In this document: positions 1 through 12,738 of the stretch, piece by piece
Layout: every line of letters begins with the position of its first letter
Numbering within the stretch: the stretch's first letter is position 1
Made by a program: the position numbers and the translations under genes
Notes under the pieces: model-generated
The model's input: only the letters and a program-made list of their open reading frames with translations
What the model was told of the DNA's origin: nothing
Database searches by the model: none
From: Eutypa lata
Taxonomy: Eukaryota; Ascomycota; Sordariomycetes; Xylariales; Diatrypaceae
DNA length: 64,000 nt
Reading direction: 5' to 3'
Assembly (NCBI GenBank): GCA_022661535.1
Contig: JAKULF010000015.1
Coordinates: forward strand, 558,001 to 622,000

Positions 1-559
1 TACGTATATCCTAAGATGCGTACTATGTATGTAAGTGAATGAAGTTACGAAGTTACGTATGTCTCGATGGATGTCCTTGGATGGATACGAAACTGTATTG
101 GGGGTACATATTATTCATGACCGGATTGAGACTGGCCTCGACCTGCCATTGGGTGTGGGCGTTGGCGTTAGCACTGGCGCAGGTTCAATTTTGTAGGCTC
201 TTTGCAGAGCACTGGACCTGTCTGGCTTCAAAATGCTAGCGTGAAAGGAAGGTACCTGACCTGATGCTGATGTACAATACCAGCAGAACTATAGGTACAT
301 GGAATTCACCATTGAATGAATGGATTTGGATGGTAAGGTGTAAGCGCATATGTACATACTATACCGGTATAGTGGATGTAATTAATACGGTAGGTCAAGT
401 AGGTAACTCGTTACGTACCTAACTCAAACGATTCCAAACCTTGTAGGTTTGTGGTATGTGCATGTGTGTGCAAGTGTGTAAGGAATGACCCATGGAAACC
501 AGGCGGACAACGGCCTACCTAGCACCGCTGCACCACCCAACACCACCACAACGGCAACC

Positions 560-600
560 ATACCCATACCCATACCCATACCCACACCCATACCATACCA
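560..600. repeat. CCCATA-type hexanucleotide microsatellite
   Basis: About five imperfect tandem copies of a CCCATA/CCCACA-like hexamer. A second, unrelated hexamer array (CCCAAG) lies at about 757-782. Both are simple-sequence repeats; neither matches the usual fungal telomere repeat TTAGGG. Confidence 0.7.
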
Positions 601-3600
601 AACCTTCCCGTCATCATCACTGATGATCGGTTTTATGAATGTGATCCACTCCATTAAACTGACTGACCGCAAGCTATGAAAATGGACCGTGGATGGGGGT
701 GGGCAAGCGTGGACCGGGACCATGAACCGCGGTGTGGTTCCAACCTCAGGTTAGTCCAAGCCCAAGCCCAAGCCCAAGCCCACGCATGCGGCATGGATGC
801 GTCGATGGACAGGCTAGGTTGGGATTAATGGGATTAATGAGGAATAAAAAGGTTAGGTGGTGAAAAAAAAGTGAGTGAATGATAAGTTTGACTGAATGAA
901 CAACCTGGAAGGAAATGGGGTTTGGCGCCCTTTGATGGCGGCGTCCCACCAGATCAGGCTAGAACTTTACAATGACTGGGGTGTGGCATTAACTGCATAC
1001 TGTGCCTAGGAGTTTAGGTGGGTAGTTATTCATACTATGCTATTGGTTATTGCCTTATTTTAGTTATTACAAAACTTCATTTGTACGAAGTACTTGATTG
1101 CCTGACTACTGTTTGAGGCACAGCATTAAATGCAGACATGATTGCATTTGTGCACTATGTTAGATACAGTCTAGTCTGTATGGAGTTTAGCTCTAATAAC
1201 CGGAGGCATGTAGCATGACTGGGAAACTATAGGTACCTACCTACCTTACCGGCATACGGAGGCATAGCACCAAGACAAATAACAAAGAAACTCCAATTGA
1301 GATACCTGGCACACACTGTAGTGATCAAGACCAATAAGGTCAAAGGAAGCTGGCATTTTCGTTCCTCTTTATTGGAGGCAATGGTTGCTGGTTCCACAAA
1401 TGGTCTGAATCGGCATGGCATCTGGGCACATGAACCAAGTAAGAGAATGCGCTTAGTTAAATGGAGATCGTGAGACTACCATTCTCTTCGATTTAACTCA
1501 CCATGAGCCAAGCTTAAAACCTCTGTCCCCTCCTCTATTAATAAACATCGAAGAGGAGACCGTCGTGACTGTACTGAGCTCGTATCTTGCATTGGAGATT
1601 TGGCCACATACATAGCGAGGAAAGGAGAGGATGTCATTCGAAATACATTGTAATAACCCGGTATGCAAATATTTATATACAGTATGTCTAGAAGCATATA
1701 CGCACAGCCCATTACTTACCGCCGCCAAGTCATAGCTATGTGAAAATTGCACTGTGTATATATATACTTCATCGTTCAAACCTTTAACTACATATGTAAT
1801 ATATGACAGAAGCTAGGATTACGAATAACTACATATGTCCTGTGCTATATTACAAGACAGTCGGGTTTGAAATAGGGTTTGAAGCAGTGGTGTGGTCCTA
1901 GGAGTTAGTTAAGGATGATTGTGTTGCAGTGGTGGTGTAGCATCGTCTCTAGACTCTGTAGTCAGCGCTATCATTGAATGTGTGTAAGTATGCGCGTGTG
2001 GATTTGCTTCGCCTTACACCTACATACTTACATAAGTACACATACTTCATGTTGCAATCCATGATCTTTTCTTAAAGTTTGAGAGTATTTCGCCCATATT
2101 ATCGCCAAGGAAGAGAAGAGCAATCTGTTAATATGTGTGTAAGAGCTACTTGATTGCATGATCGGTGATGCTTGCACTACTAGAGACGCATCCTTCTTAC
2201 TGTTACCACGACTGTTACCGTGCGTACATATGTTGAAAAGGGGGAAAGGGGGGAAGGAGGCGGCCGAGATGAGAATTCCCTAAGTTAACCTTTACAGCTA
2301 TGAAGGTATTTTTTTCATCATTGTCCAGCTACAATTTGCTGCGAAACTCATACTCTAACCTATGAAGAACCGATAGAGCTTCACCTTTATATTATAAACT
2401 ATTCTCTTTGTTTAATAAACGCAATACGTTGAAATATGTAATTAAGTACATCAATGATGTGCTATGCGTACATGGGTATGCATGTATGCAGATCGTTAAT
2501 AAGGCGGTGTTCTTGAAGCTTCAAAGAGGTTACATGATGGCCTTAACCCCAATCCCTCCCTTCTTACATACCTTGTTGTGGCAGCGCATAGCTAATCAAT
2601 TATGACGAGTAGGGTTCCGGGGTCGTAATCATTCAGCTTCTAGTCTACAGTACGAAGTACTCTTCGTTGTTCCTATCTTTACCATGTTGTGGACTTTTCA
2701 GGATGACCTAAGCTACGAATAGGTAGGAAGCCTGGTTGGCCTGGCTGGCGGATCTTCTTATTTTATTTTATATTCTTTGAAGGAATCATCAATTAGGTAG
2801 TTGACACGCAGGTACGCAAAATCCGTAAATCTAATAAAAGTCTCCCGGCATGTTATCCGCCATAATCGTTTGTTCGCCACCACTAGACTCGTAATCGCCT
2901 ATTGTCGGACTATATACCATTGGTTGCAACTACATGCATGCCTTAGGTGTTGTTGAATTCGGCCATGCCTCCTGTGCCCTGTCTACATACCTAGTATGTA
3001 TGTATGTAGTAGTATGTAGTAGTAGATGCTTTAGGTATTACTAGTGGAACCCCCGCGCCAACATTCCTTCCGTTGAGAAACCTACATACATACCTACATA
3101 CAAGGTACCGAGAGCCCTCCGTGTTCAGAAGCGAATTGTTGCGATGGGGCATTCCACTTAAGGTAACGAAACCGGTCATTGCTAACACGATTTCTTAGAC
3201 ACCTTGATTGTTTCGCTCAGTTGCAGGAGTTTTCGGCGCTAGTGAACGCTTTTTGGTAAGCAAGCAGGCAAGGTAAGGTAAGGTATTTCTTTCTTTATTC
3301 CTTTCTTACTACGTACACTTGTGGTAGGTCGAGACACGATAGAACCACCACCGCTAATACCGATGTTACGAAGTCTTGTAACTTTGCCCGTCTTCTCCCC
3401 CCCCCCCCCACTACCACCCGGGCACTGTGGGCCAGGTAAACAGCTTCTCATTTGCTAGGTATGCTGGACCACATCGGTTAGTTGATTATCGGTTTGAATC
3501 CGGCATCCTTTTGAAGGGCAGATCTCCTGTTTGATCAATTTCACCGGTACAACCTCCAACGGGCAGGACCTACATCTTCGTAATGAAAGATCATGTGTGT

Positions 3601-6469
3601 GGGCTTGCCTGCCTGCCTGCCTACCTGCTTGCCTTAGATCCAAGTCCCGGTCAGCGGCTTTTCCATAGTGTTTCATCACTGTGATTTGCAATTTGCTGTT
3701 TTTCCTATCGGGAACAAGTCTACGGAAAGCGGATCCGTTTAGGCCGCACATCGTGGTAGAAATATGGGGGTACGATTGGCCACTCCACTAGCCTGTATAT
3801 TACATACCTCCTACATAACTAGGCTGAGGAGCGTAGCAATACTACATCTATTAACGAATGTCTATAACTCGTACCTATAGATATCTGGGCAAGCAGGCAG
3901 GCAACTTATTAATGGTAAATTTTGGAAGTGGAGATCATCGCTGCGTGCGCTGTGGCGGCTGACTTGCAGCTCACGAGGGATAATAAAATGCCTCGAAATA
4001 GTAACCCCAAAAGGAGAATCTTCACTATTCCAATAGTCAAGGCTGGCCGTTTAGCACCGTTGTGAAGCCCACATATATTCATCTGTATAATACATACATA
4101 CATACGGCTTCATAGATGCATATATCTAACAGTACATCATCCATATTAGTTAACCTAAGCAGACGACAAACCACAGGCTGTTATGTCAGCCGCTGAAATA
4201 GTTCTTGGTCTGCTGATAGTGAATTCTTTAATGTTTCAATATCTTGTTGTTTCTTTTCAGTCTAGCCAGCTTGAAGATCACATCCAAGATCTAGATGTGA
4301 ATGGAACATAACCTATGTATGATATAGTATGGATCACGGTAAAACATATGTCGTGCGGCATCAACTAATCAGCTAGGCCAGTTCTAAAGGGATAAGATAA
4401 TTGGGTATCGTCGTGCATGATGACCGTACATATCAGTAATTGATTGAATATGAATCCAGCACACCGCGAAATCTGGAAAATGCCGAGGAAGAGGATTCCC
4501 CCAAAGAACCCAAGGAGGGGTCCCGATACGCATAGACACCGACTCGTACTATGTGACGGTAGCGACATGGTTTAATACCTAGAAGTATCATGTCTCAAGG
4601 CTACAGTAGCTAGGCTGGCGAATAGGTAGCTAGGTATGTAGGCTGTGGCCAGGCTCCATCCCGGACTTAAACCAGCCATCCATCCATCTAATACAGCCTT
4701 CCAACAAAGGACGCGAACGACTAACTACGACACAGCTGAGGCGGGCGCTGCTGTCCGCGTCTTGGCTCCGGTTGGACGGTACGCAACTTGCCGCTTAGAT
4801 GTTGCTTTGCGAGTCAGCCGACGTAGGAGAAGTGTCAGGTAATAGTAGTAGTGAAATTCAAATTCCGGCCTCGTTGGTTTCGGCGGGATCTAGATTCCGA
4901 CTGTTGATTAGGTAGTTTTATGGTCTTAGCCTTAACTACCTAGTCCCTACCTAAGTAGGTACACACAAATGCTACTCATACCCGTGTGGGTATATGTAAA
5001 GATAGGGAGGTGATGATGATGTCTCTTAACCGCCAGGGCCGGACGGCTTCCATTGGACCAATTTTGATGAACTGTGATCGGACAAGCTACCTGCTACGAA
5101 TTATATGCAATACAATGACACAACCCCCTCTTCTAGAAAGGCTGACACTCCAAAATGCAACCAGTCAGTTCTAATTCGGCCGAAAATATTTTGAGTGGTT
5201 TTACCAAGCAGGTATGGGATTGGGCGTTGGGCTATTCACACTTGCGGTGAATCACTGTGGCACGCATATGTGATGTCCCTGTCGTTTAGTTAAGCACTGC
5301 AGGCTTTCGAATTGTCGCCCAAGAAAATGGGCGACAGAAACAGCACATCACCAAACCGGAAGGACTACAAGTAAGCAGACATTCCACTCGCACGGCAACC
5401 CAGGCATTGCATTCAGGTTCAGGCACCCCCAGTACTGCAGGGCCCCCTCGGTGGTTTTTCTGGACGATCTCCAAGAAGAAAATAGACATGCGGATAGGAT
5501 GAAGGGCTCTCTCACACTCACGCGCCCGTCCCGGCCCCCCGTTTGATTTCGGCCCTTGGCTGTGGCAAACACATGCCCTGCAGATTGATTAATGCAAGGA
5601 GATAAGAATGAAGAGGGAAAAAATGAGCCCATGGCTGAAAAGGATTTCAGCATTTCTTGTATTCACCGGCATACCGAAGCAGCCTGGCTTTCCCGGCTGC
5701 ATGGTGACAAGGACAGACAGGAATTGTTCAGCGCGATTTGCTGTCCCACGATTGGAAGGAGAGGGATTTGTCGAACGATGAGTCCATTATGCCGGTACCA
5801 CTCCGTCTAGCCTGGCGTCGCCTTTCTCAAAACGACCTAGACAACCTGGTTCTCATTTTTTTACTGCAACGATCTACACATTCGGACAGGTTGGAGGGGG
5901 GAAGACCTCAGCAAGTGAATGAATCACGAAGAAGAATCAGAGCACCCGACCGACCACGGGCACAACTCGGCTGCGCACTTATGCGTGATACCACCACAAG
6001 CGAGTGCCCATAGGTAGGTAGGTATGCTATGGTTTCTTCTGTCTGTCTGTGTGTCTCTCTTTGGATGGGCTAGGCTCGCGGGCTTGGTTGGTGATTGCGA
6101 TGAGGGGTTTGGCGCGGGGCAGGACTTTAGCGTCGCGTCCTACAATACGTCCCTCTGATGCTACCTACAATAACCACCTACTTCGTACATACCTACATAC
6201 AATGTTCCGCACCTACGAACATGAACCATAAAAACTCAACTTTTATATAGCTACCTAGGGAGAAGTACCTACGACGTGTGTGTACATGTGAGCAATAAGA
6301 AGTCTGTGATGATTCTATGTAGCGATGGTTCCAACCCTTGTTATCGTATATATATTATATTGTTTTCCGTTTCTAGGATTCGACCACCCTCTCTGGTAGA
6401 AGTTCGGATGTCATGACTGGCCAGCTCATTCCAACAACGCCGCCCCTTTTGATTCCCGATAATGATGAG

Positions 6470-6472
<3 letters not shown>

Positions 6473-6501
<29 letters not shown>

Positions 6502-6512
6502 GCACACACACA
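6473..6512. repeat. CA dinucleotide microsatellite followed by ATGCT/ATGTC pentamers
   Basis: A run of CA dinucleotides, interrupted by two CG steps, is followed at about 6523-6570 by pentanucleotide steps of the ATGCT and ATGTC type. A similar pentamer array (CATGG/CATAG) lies near 21086-21118. Confidence 0.75.
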
Positions 6513-8672
6513 TATCTTACCCCATGCTATGCTATGCTATGTCATGTCATCCCATGTCATGTCATGTTATGCAGTTTTAAAACAGCTAGATAGACAAAGA
6601 AAGGATTGTAATGGCTTAAGGTTGGTTGTATCAAGGTGCCAGAAGTACCCGACTTTTCGTGCCTCCCAATGCTAGTACATTATAGACGCCTCTGCTATGT
6701 CAAGGAGGGGTTGTTTGACCCAATGGGGTTGAAGGGTTAGTTTGACTCAGACGCATATTAAGTATTGTACAGTGTCAGAATGTGTGGCTCATACAGGGAT
6801 CGGTCCTCATGGATGTGTAACCACTTGATTATTTATGATTATTTACTACATACCTAGTGCCGCGCCGGAATACATTCAAAAAAGGATTGAGTGATTGACT
6901 TGACGGACCGATAGTTTATTAATGACGGACGCATGGGGTACGTATGTAGTAAGCATTCTTAAAGTGCAGCCCGGGCTCTTCAGCCGTCTTTGGTATCATT
7001 CATTCTCCAGGAGGCGCCACAAACATCACGTCCTCACTTGATGACCAACTGCTGCGTACGTATGTATGTGCACTACCATCAACTTAGCCTATCCTTCTTA
7101 CGGATATGACTACGGATATGACATTGCATCCACTCTTCAAAGTAACACCACTTTACGCAACTTCATGTGGACTTTACCTCAGACTATGTAGCTAACTAAT
7201 AATACATAGGTCTCTAGCAATGAGCACGCATATGTAGGTAGGTCAGATGTGTGTAATAGGAGTGAGTATATCTAATGCTACCAGGTTGTTCAACCTACGT
7301 CACAGGTTCTACCAAAAATGGAATATAAAGAAGATCCGACTATTGCATATGTATGTGGTATGTAAGTAGGTGCCTTTATCAGACAATCATCAAGTATCCT
7401 CCTCTTCCACGATCCAGGTTACACCCATTCCAGGTTGGCCAATCAACTAGGACCTCCGAATGCTACAGGATATACCCCCCAACTGTTCCCGGCCCTACAT
7501 TTCCAGTTCGAAACTTTCTTCCATGTTCCGAGGTCAGCCTTGTTATCTAGCCAACGACCGACATTTAAGACTTTCTGAGGACGGCAAGCAACGGGTCACA
7601 CAGGGCCGGTGGGGGATCGATCGTATCATATCACAATACTCCCAAATGTCAAGTTATCAAGTTAGGAATTCACTACTATGTAGGCACTGCGTAGTAGAAG
7701 TGATTTGGTCGACCCCCCTACTCCCTATCTATGCCATAGGATGGACAGCTTGTGACAATCATCGAGAAAGCTGACAAGAGCTGCTGGGGCGAGAATGATA
7801 CGCATCCTATGCTGTGTCTTCTGTAGCGAACCGCCTGAGCAGTAAGGCTTATTGGGTAGTTGCTGCTTCCTACATATCGAATACCACCACTCAGCCACTC
7901 CGTTACTGTATAGGTATGCACAATACGTACAGTACGCTATTTTGAGGTGCAGCCAAGGCACATGCGCCGAAGAAAGACGCACGGCATCCGCCGCCGAAAG
8001 AGGCGCTGCTTTATCCGGAATAATGGACCGACAGATAGGCGGAGCGTACATATAGTTCATTTCACGCTCCGCGGTTCCATACATGTTCTATAACTATTGT
8101 ATGGTCTAAGCATACCTACATACTAGTCAGGAGGAGTACCAGGCTTTGCACATACGTAACTGGCGGAACATGGAACCATCCACCACCCCTCATCGATCAC
8201 ATTATAACGCCGTATCGTGATTATTCTACAAGGATTCAAAACCAGAGAGAGGGCCTGCGGCATCATCGGTAAGCTAGCAAATCAGTAGCTGGCATCGTTC
8301 GTAGACTCCTGGATATGAAGTCCCTACTCCGGGTTTTCCCATCGCTTTTAGCCAGCTTTTCCTGAATCTTTTCTATACGACATTTAACTTTTTTTTTGAC
8401 GCCAGCAAAAGTTTCCATTCCCTCCCGGCCCCTCCATCCCCTCCTCCCCTGGTCGGGTTTCTTGGCTGGCTGATCACACTAGGGCGTCTATCTAGTGAGA
8501 GGCCTCGCCTCTCTCAAGGCTAGGTGATGTAGTATGTATAGTTTCTGCATAACCAACCACAACTCCGGGACCAAAACTGCACATGTGGAGCAGAGCTTCT
8601 GCATAGATGAATCGAAAGGTAGCCTTGGGGGGGTTCAAATGATGACGGAGCCACATTTGATTAACACTGGTG

Positions 8673-8769
8673 GCAGGTGCGATGGACCAGGCCTTATATG
8701 TACAGTCTCGACGGGTCTTTAACCGTCATTATAAACTAAGAAATACAACATCCCTTACCCTTCCAATCA
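8673..8769 (+). repeat. 97-bp direct repeat, left copy (possible terminal repeat)
   Basis: This segment is repeated 493 bp downstream at 9166-9262 with about four mismatches. A sub-segment of about 91 bp starts with TG and ends with CA, as long terminal repeats do. The bases directly after this copy begin TTGGTAACAAAAG, which has the TGG start of a tRNA primer-binding site. The unit with both copies is only about 590 bp, so if it is an LTR element it would be a non-coding miniature (TRIM-like). I see no target-site duplication. Confidence 0.6.
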
Positions 8770-9165
8770 TTGGTAACAAAAGTACGGATTAATTACCGCC
8801 ACGACGCCGGCCATAATAGCATCAAACCTACCATTATTTACATAAATAATTATCGGCGAATAAATCTACATATGTTAATTTATCGCAATATATCCTTTCG
8901 TATCGAAACGACCAACTACAAACCATACAAACACGAACAATACGATACATACTGTTACGAAATCGTACGAGACGGTTAATCGGGCCGTGTATGATGGATG
9001 AAAGCTAAGGTTTGGTAACGGAGTAAGTATCAATGCGTACTTGCAACGAGTAATGGAATATCATGATAGAAATGATAGCAATAAGCTTAATAATGATAAT
9101 TTGACGATATTAACGGAAAACAAAAGCTCGGTCTTGTTTTAAGTGGGCAAGATGGCCGAGTAGTA

Positions 9166-9262
9166 GCAGGTGCGATGGACCAGGCTTTATATGTACAGTC
9201 TCGACGGGTCTTTAACCGTCATTATAGACTAAGAAATACAACATCCCTTACCCCCCCAATCA
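9166..9262 (+). repeat. 97-bp direct repeat, right copy
   Basis: Right partner of the copy at 8673-8769, about 96 percent identical by eye. The 396 bp between the two copies are AT-rich and contain no coding frame. Just before this copy there is a short tRNA-like stretch (GATGGCCGAGTAG) resembling the 5' part of tRNA-Leu or tRNA-Ser, but no matching T-arm follows at the right distance. Confidence 0.6.
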
Positions 9263-12200
9263 ATACCTGTCAGCTGTGTACAGATCTAACTATATACATA
9301 CATACATATGTAGAGCTTCGGATAATTCGTTCGAGCACGTGTGTTCACACCTCTTTATCCTTGAACAAATATTTGGACCGTCGATAACATCATCTCACCT
9401 CGGCGATTGGATTGTAACATCACAATTAGGTTTTGATGAGTCCTATTACTGCCGATCTCCAGGCATGACAGCAGGCTGATGAGTTCCTCCGAGGTCAACT
9501 TCCCGAGTCCGAGCTACATACCTAGGTAAGTATGCATGTAGGTATGTAGATAGTATTGTGTTGCGTGTAGGTGCTCCTAAATGAGGATACCCACATAGAA
9601 GCGTATCGTCCACTGAAAGAGAGGCAAGGAAAAGACTCCGCCGGGCTGTAAGAAGATTGAAAAGCTCTTAAAGTAACTAATAATCCTATTGGAAACTTAG
9701 GAACAAAGCGCGCGCCACGGATATAACACATGCATCTATAATACAGGGGTTATTACAACGCCTCTTTCGAGAGGGAGATATTGCGTACCAGCCATACTTA
9801 CCAAGGCCTAATACTCCGTACATACTGCATACATACATACCTACTTTACTGCAGGCAGTTGGGGGATAGAGATCGACAAACTCCCTTGCGCATCCCTGCG
9901 ATTCTATAGCACGCAACCACGAAACTTCAACTAGAGCCTTAAGGGTCTTTCATCCGAGAGGAATCAGGAATATTAAAAAAATCCATCAGCTCTGCATCCG
10001 GGCGTTCCCATATTGTATTGAACCGACTGACTGAAGCAGGCGGCGTTTTAGAAACCCCGGCCTCAGATCTCCCTTTTTAACGATCCATACCGTACATAGC
10101 AGTACGGTAGTATTCTACGTACAATACAAAGACCTCCCTACCTCATCCTAATCCACTTCTGCCATTTTCAGCTTTTGGTAGCTCGTTTCTTTTTCTTCTT
10201 TTTTTTGTCCCCTTTCTTTTCCCCGACTCCAATACCTAGGTGGTTAGCACGTCCTCGTCTAAATATTACGACGCTTACTCAGAACAGACATCCCAGCACC
10301 GCCGACGAAACGAGCCGTTCATTGACGACCTGCCGCTTTTAAATTCATGAAACGTATTCGTACTTGCGGTGTCGCTCGTTGGGTGATAGGGCCTCGTCTT
10401 TGCATACATACATGACTACATATTTACATACATACATACCTAGGTAGTTATGGTAACCTGTCTACCTAATAAGCGGTACGAAGATGCATGTACGACCTAT
10501 CCAGTACTAGATCCAGTATAACTTGAGACTGCAGCAAGGCCGGCGCAAATCCGCCTTTCGCTAGCGAGGTCAGGTCGCTACGCGCGAGTAGTTTTATTAG
10601 TTTGCCTTCACCACATCATCATTCCTTGCTTCACCCGACTTTATTACGACAGAAAATTTCTTTCTCCTTCACGGAAAAAATGCCGCTTTGATTCGTCGAG
10701 CATAATTTTTCCTGTCCGCTTGTCTGCCCCCTTGCTCCGCATTTCTTGGTGTGGTAGTTAAATTTCAGCTGTGACATTGTTTTTGGTTTTTTTTCAGCGC
10801 CTTGGGGATTTCTCACGTATCGACGACACCTAGCTAGTCAGCGATTTCGATCCAAGGAAGGCTTCGTAATTGCCTCTAGCGCTTGGAGGATTGCTCATCT
10901 CCCACACGCGAACACTTGGTTACGAGGCTTGCTTGCTACCTTGATACCCAAGTTGGTTATTTGGTCCGACAATGAAAGACAGTTGTGATCCGGAATGGTA
11001 CTTCATCTCCATCTCAATTTCTTTATTACCAAACAAACCCCCCTATGTCACGAAGACTAGTCCAATTGGTCCCTTCGCAACGGTAAATGTTACCTATAGA
11101 ACTTACGAGGCTCACAACACGGGCTTCTCCCTCCCCTCTCCCCTCTCATGACTGGCCGATGATCGATATTATCCCGCTCGTTGGTCCTTGATGCGCGTTG
11201 CCCAGTTACCTTTACAGACACAGCTTTGGGCGCTGAGTTTTTAAAACTATCTATCATTTTTTGGATGCTATGTAGAATAGGTACCATGTGATGTGATATT
11301 GATAACCCGCGGTATCCCCCCCCCCCCCCCCCCTCTCTCTGTAACAGCCTTGGTTTAGAAGTCGTCCAATAGGGTTCGGCCGGCATCATCGCAGCCTGCA
11401 GTTCTACATCTGCTCGGGTGCCCGAAACCCCAATGTCGTAGATGCAGATAGATAGCCCTTACCGGTCATTTGATGGCAACCTTGTTTTAATCCCGCGCAT
11501 TGCATCAGATAGTTTCTTAGTCCCGCATCAAGGCGTTCTGCTATGAGTAATAGCAGCAACTACTCATAGTTCACTTGGGGAATTGGCCATAATGTTCCCG
11601 TTGAACGGCCGCTGCCGAGACGAGGATAAATAATCTCAATTGCTGTCACGCAACCATCACATGATCATAGTTAGGATGACTCGGCACTGTTTCCATGTTC
11701 TAGGGATCTGTGCCAAACACTGGATGATTAGGGGTATAGTTGCATAGTACCTATGTGCACGTAGATACCTAGATATTTTCCTCAAGAATCATCCAACCAT
11801 TATCTTGGTTTCATCAGAGTTAGTTCATAACTACTCACTCAATCTTGGTTACGTCATTTGAACTTGCGAAATGTTCAAAGCAAGCCGTAAACATCAACTT
11901 CCGTAAACGACTTCAACACACTTCCACGAGGCTGAATTATCAATTGCTTAGGTGATTACTCGACACTACCTACCCAAGAGCTTCTGGAAATTTACACTTT
12001 CAGAGGTGTAGGCAACTGGCACGTCATCGTTGCTTTTGAGTTCATCAGTGTTTCCTTCCATTCCATATTTAACATGGTGGGTCGGTGAGTTGGGGATTAG
12101 GTATGAGGTAATGGCCGAGGTAAAGGGAGGCCGAACGCAAATATCTTACCCCAGATTATCCAAAGCCGAGTGACGTTCTCCGCGGCTCCATGGAGTCGGA

Positions 12201-12738
12201 CGCTTTGATTCTTGAGAACTGCCCCTAATGCGATGCCGAACTATAATGTGACTTCCTCGTTTCCGTTTCCGAGGCCAGTATCGATTGTATGTTTCAGTGC
12301 CTTCGTCCGCCGTAGGTAGGTAGGCTGTAGGTAGGTGCTACTATGAGTCAATGATCTCACTGTCTCCATTTGACGCATTAAAGACTTCTCCGCGGTGTCA
12401 GCATCACCGCCTCAGAATAAAAACTGGCGACAATGATCACTCACGCATAACTTGAAACTCTCGTAAACACTTTAGGATACCAGTCTAGTTTGTTTGCTTG
12501 TTAGCTTTGATTTCTTAACGCAAAAGGCGTAGATACTACGTTAAGACGACAACTAAGTCAGGTCAAACAAAGGCTTGTAGAAACGTTCATCACATACATA
12601 GGTAGACTAGGTAGGTAGGTAGGTACATAGAAGGCCTACTACCATACATATCAAAAGCAAAAAGTTACATTTCTTTCGACTAACGAAGCCTCTAGCCACA
12701 TTTTCGTTGGTTTGAAATCGACGACGACGAGGGTGACG

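Larger units (their letters stand above)
1..12738. other. gene-poor region with microsatellites, no supportable gene
   Basis: I find no convincing coding region in this 12.7-kb stretch. All open frames are under about 120 codons, low in complexity, and show no recognisable domain or plausible exon chain. What is present is a high density of short tandem repeats: TAGG/CCTA and CATA/TATG runs (for example near 3000, 4085, 6010, 9540, 9830, 10405, 12305 and 12600), CCCATA-type repeats near 565-600, CCCAAG-type repeats near 757-782, a CA run near 6473-6512 and poly-C tracts of 13 (3397-3409) and 18 bases (11316-11333). The last 2 kb contain pyrimidine-rich tracts and are presumably the upstream region of the nitronate monooxygenase gene. 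Non-coding RNA genes cannot be excluded by eye. Confidence 0.6.

Noticed and set aside
3473..3510. tRNA T-arm-like GGTTTGAATCC near 3491
   Set aside because: No acceptor stem or D-arm at the right distance.
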